Assembly: GCA_016839425.1 (NCBI GenBank)
Contig: JAEOUI010000584.1
Coordinates: 1 to 5,361 of the forward strand
Direction of reading: 5' to 3'
Length of the DNA stretch: 5,361 nt
DNA from: Promethearchaeota archaeon
GTDB taxonomy: Archaea; Asgardarchaeota; Lokiarchaeia; Sigynarchaeales; SOKP01
In this document: positions 1 through 5,361 of the stretch, piece by piece
How positions within the stretch are numbered: the stretch's first letter is position 1
How the letters are laid out: every line of letters begins with the position of its first letter
Translations under genes and position numbers: made by a program
Notes under the pieces: generated by a model
Databases searched by the model: none
What the model was told of the DNA's origin: nothing
The model's input: only the letters and a program-made list of their open reading frames with translations

Positions 1-254
1 ATTTTGGGAATAATCATTCCAAATTATGAATTTGGTAAAAAATTCTATTATTTTTTATGAAAAACAGAAATCGTTTGAATGGACTAGATAAAAATTTCTA
101 ACAATAAACATTTTAAATTATTCTTATTCATTTAAATTGATAAAGTAAATAAAAGAAGAGTTAAAGAAATCAATCTTCTGAGTTCTTTTATAGGAAATTA
201 TCCCAATAGTTTTTAATAAAATTTTATTATTATTAGATTCATTGAAGTGGATTT
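1..254. other. Left-edge noncoding AT-rich stretch
   Basis: No gene can be supported here. It is very AT-rich and lies downstream of the methyltransferase stop codon. A 16-bp perfect AT palindrome sits at 214-229, and a weak hairpin (GGAAT at 7-11 against ATTCC at 16-20) lies at the edge. The first plus-strand frame is open from position 1 to a TGA at 58-60 and could be the last 19 codons of a gene entering from the left. A minus-strand ATG at 17-15 could equally be the start of a gene leaving the window. Both are too short to call. Confidence 0.6.
141..170 (-). terminator. Possible T-rich terminator of the minus-strand operon
   Basis: Read on the minus strand, this tract is almost entirely pyrimidine plus A, with several short T runs. 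It lies about 85 bases past the methyltransferase stop. Archaeal RNA polymerase commonly terminates at U-rich tracts without a strong hairpin. The local sequence is AT-rich throughout, so this is only a candidate. Confidence 0.22.
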
Positions 255-1007
255 TTATTTTTGTCCTCCTATCATACACCACAGGTGATATTTGACAAAG
301 AGGTCTACATTCTTAAATCCAATCTCTTCAAGCCATTTAAGTTGTCCTAAGAAACTTTCGTGAATATCGTCTCCTTTCGATTTTGGTTTATCGATATTGT
401 CTATGTTCCGAACCTTCCATTTTTTAAAGTGTTGTAGTAAAATTTCGTAATCCGTTTGCAAATCTTTTGGAATTTTTTTTCTCATTTCGTTTCCATATTC
501 ATACCATCTTTTTAAATTATTAACATGAGCATCAAAATTGACTGTCATCATCTCGTCAATGTTGAAAAACCATCCAGATTCTTCCAACACATCATATATC
601 CTTTTGTAAAGTTGTTTTTTCTGAAGACTTTCTAAGTGGTGAATTGCTGACATTGAAATAATGAGTTGAATTCCCTCGTTAACTTTCTTTTCCCAATTTT
701 CTTCCAATGGAGATAAAATAAATTCGATTCTATTTTTAAAAGGATCTAATCTTTCTCTTGCCACTTTTAAAAAATCTTCAGAGAAATCGATCCAAAAACA
801 CCGAGCTTTTGGATAATATTTTAATAATTTTTCAAGAAAAATGCCGCTTCCAGCCCCTAAATCAACAATCGTAATGGGATCTCGTTGATTAAAATTTAAA
901 AGATTCAAGACTTCGTCCTGAAGAAAATCGTATCTCGGTACGAGATATTTTCCAAGTTTATCGTACACCTCTGACATTCTATTGAATCTATTTTTGTCTT
1001 CTTGCAT
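255..1007 (-). CDS. Class I SAM-dependent methyltransferase, substrate unknown
   Basis: This is a 250-residue soluble protein with a Rossmann-type methyltransferase fold. Motif I is VDLGAGSG at about residues 48-55, the SAM-binding glycine loop. The acidic residue ending strand beta-2, expected to bind the SAM ribose, is D74 in FWIDFSED. The post-motif segment SAIHHL (120-125) is typical of the Methyltransf_11/12/25 group, and the C-terminus has the common WLEEIGFKNVD element (225-235) before a last beta-strand. There is no signal peptide or membrane segment. I chose the ATG at 1007-1005 because AAAGG lies 9 bases upstream. An in-frame TTG at 1040 would add 11 residues but abuts the preceding stop codon and lacks a ribosome site of its own. 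It is the second gene of an operon, 33 bases after the oxoamine synthase, so it probably modifies that enzyme's product or a related metabolite. Length resembles BioC, but nothing specific to BioC is seen. Confidence 0.9.
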   Translation of the reverse strand: MQEDKNRFNRMSEVYDKLGKYLVPRYDFLQDEVLNLLNFNQRDPITIVDLGAGSGIFLEKLLKYYPKARCFWIDFSEDFLKVARERLDPFKNRIEFILSPLEENWEKKVNEGIQLIISMSAIHHLESLQKKQLYKRIYDVLEESGWFFNIDEMMTVNFDAHVNNLKRWYEYGNEMRKKIPKDLQTDYEILLQHFKKWKVRNIDNIDKPKSKGDDIHESFLGQLKWLEEIGFKNVDLFVKYHLWCMIGGQK

Positions 1008-1016
1008 TATGGTTGA

Positions 1017-1021
1017 CCTTT
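1017..1021 (-). promoter_or_regulatory. Shine-Dalgarno-like site deciding the methyltransferase start
   Basis: AAAGG followed by T on the minus strand sits in the short gap after the synthase stop codon, with 9 bases before the ATG at 1007. This spacing favours the ATG over the upstream TTG at 1040. It is consistent with internal initiation on a bicistronic mRNA, whereas the first gene of the operon shows no such site. Confidence 0.5.
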
Positions 1022-1040
1022 CAATAAAAATAAAATGCAA

Positions 1041-2276
1041 TTATAATCCAACTTTATTCATTGCCTTTTCAAATCCTTTTAAAACAAGATCTATTTCATC
1101 TGAAGTATGATTTGCTGTAATTAAAGTTCTGAACCGAGATAAATTTTTGGGGACTGCTGGATATATATAAGGACAAACAAAAATACCTTCATTATTTAAT
1201 ATTTTTGCCATTTTTATCGAAATATCTTCCTTTCCTGTAAAAATGGGAATGATGGCAGATTCTGTACCCATAGTATCAAGACCTAATTCTTCAAGACCAC
1301 CTTTATATTGTTTTACATTTTTCCATAACTTCTTTTTTCTGCTATAATTGTCTTTAATAAGATTTAATGATGCTAATGTTCCAGCATTTATTGCTGTTGG
1401 CAAGCTGCCAGAAAATATAAAAGAACGGGCAAATACTTTCAAGTAGGTTATAATATCTTTACTACCTGCTATACATCCACCATGGCTTCCAATTGCTTTA
1501 CCAAATGATGTCATCCAAATATCAACATCATCGGTTTTCATTCCAAAATGTTCGTCAATTCCCCTTCCTGTCTTTCCTATTACACCCGTACAATGAGCTT
1601 CATCTACCATTGAAATTGCCCTATTTTTTTTTATGATTTTAATTAATGCAGGTAGATTCGCAAGATCGCCCGTGGAACTATAAACTGCATCCAATATCAC
1701 TAGTGTATTATTATATTCATTAGAAGTTTCTAATTTCTCTGAGAGTGATTCAATATCATTGTGTTCGAACCGTTTAATTTTAGCACCTGAAAGCTTAGCT
1801 CCGTCATATAGACTAGCATGAGCGAATCTATCAAGTATTATCAAATCATCCTTTCCAAATAACGATGAAATCGTGGTGATATTCGCATCATATCCACTGT
1901 TAAAAATTACAGACGATTCGGTTCCCTTAAATTTAGCGTAAGATTTTTCTAATTCTTCGTGTAATTTCGTGGAACCCGAAAGTAATCGCGATCCTCCAGT
2001 ACTCAAGCCGTATTTTTTAATTGCTCCTGAGACAATTTTTTTTATCGTTGGATCGTGTCCTAAACCAAGATAATCGTAATTGTCCATTGTTATCATTTTC
2101 TCTCCATTTAAGGAGGTTTCTGACCCGGAGACATAATCTAAATCTCTATACCAAAAAAAAAAATTGTGTTTTTTTAGAATATCGTATCCTCTTGAAAAGA
2201 ATTTAGTTTTCCTCTTGAATTTTTTCACTTTATTAAAAGTAGTTAATACATCGAGAAAGAATTTACCAGATTCCAT
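1041..2276 (-). CDS. Alpha-oxoamine synthase family PLP enzyme (serine palmitoyltransferase/KBL/BioF-like)
   Basis: This 411-residue fold-type I PLP enzyme is predicted to condense an acyl-CoA with an amino acid, with decarboxylation, to an alpha-aminoketone. Visible family motifs, numbered from the ATG, are NYDYLGLGHDP (66-76), STGGSRLLSG (92-101), FNSGYDAN (125-132), HASLYDG (153-159, with His153 expected to stack on PLP), VDEAHCTGVIG (224-234, with Asp225 and His228 as PLP contacts), SFGKA (257-261, with Lys260 the Schiff-base lysine), and FSGSLP (288-293). The C-terminal part, TESAIIPIF then EGIFVCPYIYPAVP, matches my recollection of bacterial serine palmitoyltransferases at least as well as KBL, so the substrate is open. 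The segment before the lysine reads MTSFGK where the family usually has GTFGK or GTFSK. Residues 12-45 are rich in Lys and aromatics. The ATG at 2276-2274 is preferred over TTG at 2288; neither has a clear Shine-Dalgarno. It is first in the operon with the methyltransferase. Confidence 0.9.
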   Translation of the reverse strand: MESGKFFLDVLTTFNKVKKFKRKTKFFSRGYDILKKHNFFFWYRDLDYVSGSETSLNGEKMITMDNYDYLGLGHDPTIKKIVSGAIKKYGLSTGGSRLLSGSTKLHEELEKSYAKFKGTESSVIFNSGYDANITTISSLFGKDDLIILDRFAHASLYDGAKLSGAKIKRFEHNDIESLSEKLETSNEYNNTLVILDAVYSSTGDLANLPALIKIIKKNRAISMVDEAHCTGVIGKTGRGIDEHFGMKTDDVDIWMTSFGKAIGSHGGCIAGSKDIITYLKVFARSFIFSGSLPTAINAGTLASLNLIKDNYSRKKKLWKNVKQYKGGLEELGLDTMGTESAIIPIFTGKEDISIKMAKILNNEGIFVCPYIYPAVPKNLSRFRTLITANHTSDEIDLVLKGFEKAMNKVGL

Positions 2277-2332
2277 GATTTTTATCAATTGTTTTTTCTA
2301 TATTACTTATAGAAATAAAGAATCAAGAAAAT

Positions 2333-2363
2333 ATATAAAGGAATGTGGGTAATTTTTGCAGTA
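2333..2363 (-). promoter_or_regulatory. Promoter/operator of the synthase operon; left copy of the 31-bp element
   Basis: Read on the minus strand, the element contains the core TACCCACATTCCTTTA (2351 to 2336) and runs into the TATA-like TTTATATAT (2339 to 2331). A start site about 25 bases downstream, near 2307, would leave a leader of roughly 30 bases before the ATG at 2276. The matching copy at 2570-2600 faces the opposite way. The bases just upstream of the TATA-like box are not a textbook BRE, so the conserved part may be a regulator site rather than only core promoter. Confidence 0.55.
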
Positions 2364-2569
2364 GTGAACCCTTTGGAACTCATAAATTTCTTTTTTTATT
2401 ATTGAACATTATCTATCATCTAATAAATTAATCTATTCACTTGATTATATTAATTTCAAATATATTTAAATCGATTCAATAAATTGGACCGTATTATTCA
2501 TAGTAATTTCAAACCCCATTTTTGAAAACAGTATTAATTTTTCATTATCTTTAATCATAGAGAATCTTG

Positions 2570-2600
2570 TATTGCATAAAATACCCACATTCCTTTAAAT
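2570..2600 (+). promoter_or_regulatory. Promoter/operator of the protease; right copy of the 31-bp element
   Basis: The plus-strand copy carries the same core TACCCACATTCCTTTA (2582-2597) and continues as TTTAAATT (2594-2601), a possible TATA box. Initiation about 25 bases on, near 2622, would give a leader of about 50 bases before the ATG at 2674. Orientation relative to its gene is the same as for the copy in front of the synthase, which supports a regulatory rather than accidental repeat. Confidence 0.5.
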
Positions 2601-2620
2601 TAACAATCAAATTTCATTTC

Positions 2621-2628
2621 TTATAAAA
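2621..2628 (+). promoter_or_regulatory. Alternative TATA box for the protease
   Basis: TTATAAAA lies 45 bases before the protease ATG. Transcription from it would begin near 2650 and give a short leader without a Shine-Dalgarno. It competes with the TATA-like end of the 31-bp element as the core promoter. The sequence is AT-rich, so chance matches are frequent. Confidence 0.3.
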
Positions 2629-2673
2629 TGATTTTTAAAAATCTTTAAAAGCAAATATTTATGCGAAAAATCA

Positions 2674-5322
2674 ATGAAAATACAAAAATTGAAAAAAAAC
2701 ACAACTCTGGTGATTATTTCTAGTGTTTTGATAATATTATTCAGTCCATATGTATCTAGTTTATTGGATTTTAGAAATAATTCGATAAGCTCAATTTCAG
2801 GAAACGATAATTTGAATGTGGAAGTTTTATTCGACTTTTCTGATTTTGATAACGAAAATCTCGGCGAAATTGTTGACGAAATCACGGGATATAAGATAAG
2901 AATTCTAAAGGTGGAACAAGTGGGATGTCAACTCACTTCGGTCGAAATAAGAAGTGGAATATCTTTTAGGGATGATAGTCTGGTGAAAGTTCGAGAAGAC
3001 AATAAAATAGAATTCATAATAAAAAGAGAAAGTTCAGAGTTTACGTCCCAACAAATTGAGATTTTCACTCGATACGACATTGAGATATATAAAGAATTAT
3101 ATTCAACCAGTAATCTTATCTACATTCCACTAAATTTTAACGGAAAATTCATTGATGGTATCTTAGACGAATTAATGGATGTTCCAGGCATCAGGTATAT
3201 TGAACCAAACTTCCTTCTTGAATTAGATTATACACCAAATGACTACTATTATGAATCTCGCCAATGGGATATGCAACTTATTGGAATGGAAAACTCGTGG
3301 GACTTTCAGGCGGGATCAAGTAATGTAAGAGTTGCGGTCATAGATACTGGAATTGATTATACCCATCCCGATCTGAGTGCTAATTATCTGCCCATTGGGT
3401 ATGATTGGGTTAATGATGATACTGATCCAATGGACGATATGAGTCACGGAACTATGTGTGCAGGAATAATTTCTGCAGTCATAAATAACTCTATAGGGAT
3501 CGCGGGAATGGCTCAGGTCTCCATTTTTGCTGAAAAAGTCGTAGATGCTGCAACAAACCGTGCTTCCTCTTCAGATTTAAGATCTGGATTGATACATGCA
3601 ACAGATCAAGGTGCAGATATAATTAGCCTTAGTTTGGGTGGTTATCAACCAGATTCAACAATGAAAGAAGGAATTGATTATGCGATTAGTAAGGGTGTTA
3701 TGATAGTTAATTCAGCGGGAAATGGAAATACAGATAGCGATCATTATCCCTCTGTATATCCAGGTGTATTCACGGTGTCCTCAACTGATTGGTGTGATTT
3801 AAAAGCATGGGAATCTAATTATGGCGATTGGATTGATGTTGCCGCTCCTGGAGTAAACATTTGGTCCACGGTGCCAGGAAACATGTACACTTCTGTTTCA
3901 GGCACTTCATTTGCATGCCCTCATGTTGCAGGACTTGCCGCTTTAATAAAAAGCCACTACCCTAGTTATACCTCAAGTCAGATTGAAGATTTGATTAAAA
4001 GTAAAGCAGTTGATCTCGGAGAGGCGGGATTTGATGAATATTACGGATGGGGAAGAATTAGTGCCGCTAATCTCTTTGGGCCATGTCCTGATATATTTAA
4101 TCCTTCACCGGAAAACAGAGCTACTAAAGGAGTGAACACGAACCCTACTTTAAGTGTGAAAGTATCACATCCTGAAAATTATCTAATGAATGTTTCTTTC
4201 TTCGACGCAAGCGATGGCAGCTTGATCGACGCGCAAACGGGAGTTATCAGCGGAGAAACAGCATCGGTGTCTTGGTTAGGATTATCTGAGGATCAAAGAT
4301 ACTTTTGGTATGTTGTAGCTGAGGATGGAACTACATCGAGAAGATCAGCTACATTTTCTTTTACAACTAACGCTCTACCTTTGATATGGGGTTATTCACC
4401 TAATAGTCTTCACGATTATAATCCTACATTATGTGTGCGTGTTACTGATTCCAATGATGATTTAATGGATGTTTCTTTTTACGATGCAAGCGACGATAGC
4501 TTGATTAGGACCATATCCGGAGTAGCCAGCGACGAGCTAGCACTCACAACCTGGTCAAGATTATCTGAGAGCACGACCTATAATTGGTATGTGGTAGTTG
4601 ATGATGGGACGGCTTCTACAACTTCACCCACGTGGTCGTTTACAACGATGGCGGAATTTTATCCCATCGCAGATTTTATTTTGAGTACAGATAATATATA
4701 TAGAGGTCAAAGTGTTAAATTCACCTACACAGGTACCCAAGGTGATGGATCCCTAGCCTATTCGTGGAATTTTGGCGATGGTAGTCCCATTTCTAATGGA
4801 CTAAATCCAACGCATCAATACTTAGTTGATGGCACTTTTGAAGTGAGGTTGCGAGTTCAAGACGCTGACGGCGATTGGAGTAACGAAGTCGTAAGAGTAG
4901 TCACTGTCAAGTGGAACGATGAGCCCGTGTTAAGCCAACCAGTAGAAGTAACTATTATATATGGAACGACGGGAAATTGGATTACATGCTCGGTAACTGA
5001 CACCATTTATGGTGAGCGCCCGATGTATGCGTACTATGTTGATGATTTTGATATCTATAAAGTACATTTTTACGATTGGACTCCTGGATCGTCACTAAAT
5101 ATTTATGCTGATGGATTATCCTTGGGAGAGCATGTTTTTACCATCTGTTTTATGGATGGTTATGGACTATCTGACACGATCACTGTAAAGGTTACTGTCA
5201 TTGAGATGCCTCCCATTGACGCCCCGCTAACCCCAGGGTTAATCGTAGTAATGCTGGTTGGGATTGTAGGTCTTAGCGCGTTCTTGAGTTGGAACATCAA
5301 GAGAAAAAAACTAAAAAGATAA
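2674..5322 (+). CDS. Secreted, membrane-anchored subtilisin-like serine protease (family S8) with Fn3/Ig-like repeats and a PKD domain
   Basis: This 882-residue protease has a signal peptide at about 1-30 (basic start, hydrophobic 11-24, likely cut after VSS). A long pro-region, about 31-185, ends in an I9-like part with GIRYIEPNF (172-180). The peptidase S8 domain spans about 195-468. The triad is complete: Asp224 in AVIDTGID, His258 in SHGTMCAG and Ser412 in GTSFACPHVAG, with oxyanion Asn350 in SAGNG. Two tandem Fn3/Ig-like repeats follow (about 476-566 and 570-659). Next come a PKD domain (about 662-746, WNFGDG at 698-703) and a further Ig-like domain (about 750-843). The end is PLTPG, a membrane helix at about 855-873, then a basic tail KRKKLKR. 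It should be active outside the cell, held by the C-terminal helix or processed there. ATG 2674 is chosen because it opens the signal peptide; no Shine-Dalgarno is visible. It is monocistronic in this window and divergent from the synthase operon. Physiological substrate is unknown. Confidence 0.95.
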   Translation: MKIQKLKKNTTLVIISSVLIILFSPYVSSLLDFRNNSISSISGNDNLNVEVLFDFSDFDNENLGEIVDEITGYKIRILKVEQVGCQLTSVEIRSGISFRDDSLVKVREDNKIEFIIKRESSEFTSQQIEIFTRYDIEIYKELYSTSNLIYIPLNFNGKFIDGILDELMDVPGIRYIEPNFLLELDYTPNDYYYESRQWDMQLIGMENSWDFQAGSSNVRVAVIDTGIDYTHPDLSANYLPIGYDWVNDDTDPMDDMSHGTMCAGIISAVINNSIGIAGMAQVSIFAEKVVDAATNRASSSDLRSGLIHATDQGADIISLSLGGYQPDSTMKEGIDYAISKGVMIVNSAGNGNTDSDHYPSVYPGVFTVSSTDWCDLKAWESNYGDWIDVAAPGVNIWSTVPGNMYTSVSGTSFACPHVAGLAALIKSHYPSYTSSQIEDLIKSKAVDLGEAGFDEYYGWGRISAANLFGPCPDIFNPSPENRATKGVNTNPTLSVKVSHPENYLMNVSFFDASDGSLIDAQTGVISGETASVSWLGLSEDQRYFWYVVAEDGTTSRRSATFSFTTNALPLIWGYSPNSLHDYNPTLCVRVTDSNDDLMDVSFYDASDDSLIRTISGVASDELALTTWSRLSESTTYNWYVVVDDGTASTTSPTWSFTTMAEFYPIADFILSTDNIYRGQSVKFTYTGTQGDGSLAYSWNFGDGSPISNGLNPTHQYLVDGTFEVRLRVQDADGDWSNEVVRVVTVKWNDEPVLSQPVEVTIIYGTTGNWITCSVTDTIYGERPMYAYYVDDFDIYKVHFYDWTPGSSLNIYADGLSLGEHVFTICFMDGYGLSDTITVKVTVIEMPPIDAPLTPGLIVVMLVGIVGLSAFLSWNIKRKKLKR
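4141..4647 (+). repeat. Tandem duplicated beta-sandwich domain inside the protease
   Basis: Residues 490-565 and 583-658 align without gaps at a period of exactly 93 residues (279 bases), with about 42 of 76 identical. Shared landmarks are NPTL, DASD, WYVV, DGT and SFTT. The corresponding DNA copies are 4141-4368 and 4420-4647. The repeat type resembles Fn3-like modules seen in many archaeal surface proteins and probably acts as a spacer or binding module. Confidence 0.85.
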
Positions 5323-5333
5323 ACAACAATTTC

Positions 5334-5357
5334 TAAATTAAATTTTTTTTTAATTTA
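5334..5357 (+). terminator. Terminator after the protease gene
   Basis: Eleven bases past the TAA, TAAATTAAA (5334-5342) and TTTAATTTA (5349-5357) form a perfect 9-bp inverted repeat around a T tract, giving nine consecutive T (5343-5351). U-rich tracts of this kind terminate archaeal transcription. The stem is all A/T and weak, so the T run is the more convincing part. Confidence 0.6.
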
Positions 5358-5361
5358 AATA

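Larger units (their letters stand above)
2333..2600. repeat. Inverted pair of a 31-bp element bounding the divergent intergenic region
   Basis: Positions 2333-2363 and the reverse complement of 2570-2600 match at 27 of 31 positions without gaps. The inner 16 bases (2336-2351 and 2582-2597) are perfectly identical. The differences are at element positions 3, 8, 12 and 29. Similarity ends abruptly on both sides. The 206 bases between the copies are AT-rich, hold no open frame worth calling and show no RNA gene. The pair could be two divergent copies of one promoter/operator or the ends of a small inverted-repeat element. No convincing target-site duplication is seen at the outer borders. Confidence 0.85.
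2277..2673. other. Divergent intergenic region between the synthase operon and the protease
   Basis: This 397-base gap contains the two outward-facing 31-bp elements and the candidate TATA boxes. Apart from these I see only AT-rich sequence without gene, tRNA or stable GC stem. Small open frames reaching into it from either side are antisense shadows of the flanking genes. Confidence 0.7.

Noticed and set aside
26..91. 21-codon plus-strand frame near the left edge
   Set aside because: It has no ribosome site, no recognisable product, and is within chance expectation for AT-rich sequence.
264..269. GGAGGA on the minus strand close to the operon end
   Set aside because: It encodes the Gly-Gly near the methyltransferase C-terminus. 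The next ATG is over 20 bases away and opens a frame of only nine codons.
255..1007. Naming the methyltransferase BioC because it sits next to a BioF-like enzyme
   Set aside because: Length and fold fit, but no BioC-specific feature is visible. The synthase C-terminus looks more like serine palmitoyltransferase or KBL, and no other biotin gene is present.
1008..1040. TTG-initiated 11-residue extension of the methyltransferase
   Set aside because: The TTG directly abuts the previous stop codon and lacks a ribosome site, while the ATG at 1007 has AAAGG at good spacing.
2110..2117. Perfect Shine-Dalgarno AAGGAGGT on the plus strand
   Set aside because: It is antisense to synthase codons, and no start codon follows at a usable distance.
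2021..2352. Two overlapping plus-strand open frames of about 60 codons
   Set aside because: They lie mostly antisense to the well-supported synthase gene, have low-complexity Leu/Phe/Lys composition and no recognisable domain.
2364..2569. Possible small RNA, tRNA or CRISPR in the spacer between the inverted copies
   Set aside because: There is no GC-bearing stem, cloverleaf or regularly spaced direct repeat; only AT-rich sequence is seen.
2607..2885. Minus-strand open frame of 92 codons across the protease start
   Set aside because: It is antisense to the protease signal peptide and pro-region, and its composition is that of a shadow frame with no domain.

Overview
The window is AT-rich (roughly one third G+C by eye) and looks archaeal. 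TATA-like boxes lie upstream of both transcription units and one unit ends in a T-run terminator. There is little Shine-Dalgarno use at the first gene of each unit. A secreted, membrane-anchored subtilase carries stacked surface-type beta-sandwich/PKD repeats and a Pro-Gly/transmembrane/basic C-terminus. This combination is common in Asgard (Loki-/Heimdall-/Thor-type) and some other archaea. Asgard is my best guess, but no phylogenetic marker is present, so it is an inference.

Layout: positions 1-254 hold no gene I can support. Two genes on the minus strand form a tight operon, transcribed right to left. First comes an alpha-oxoamine synthase (2276 down to 1041; PLP enzyme of the serine palmitoyltransferase / KBL / BioF family). 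It is followed after 33 bases by a class I SAM-dependent methyltransferase (1007 down to 255). Positions 2277-2673 are a noncoding divergent promoter region. On the plus strand, 2674-5322 encodes an 882-residue subtilisin-like protease, with a 9-bp inverted repeat enclosing a T-run immediately after its stop codon.

The main non-gene observation is in the divergent region. A 31-bp element with 27 identical positions, including a perfect 16-bp core, occurs twice in inverted orientation (2333-2363 and 2570-2600). Each copy faces outward toward one transcription unit and ends in a TATA-like sequence. This suggests that the synthase/methyltransferase operon and the protease share a promoter/operator and may be co-regulated. 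An alternative reading is a 268-bp miniature inverted-repeat element carrying outward promoters.

Functional picture: the operon plausibly condenses an acyl-CoA with an amino acid (or a related amine donor) to an alpha-aminoketone and methylates a product or partner. The substrates cannot be read from sequence. The protease is an extracellular or surface enzyme with an intact Asp/His/Ser triad. No link between the two units is visible except the shared upstream element.
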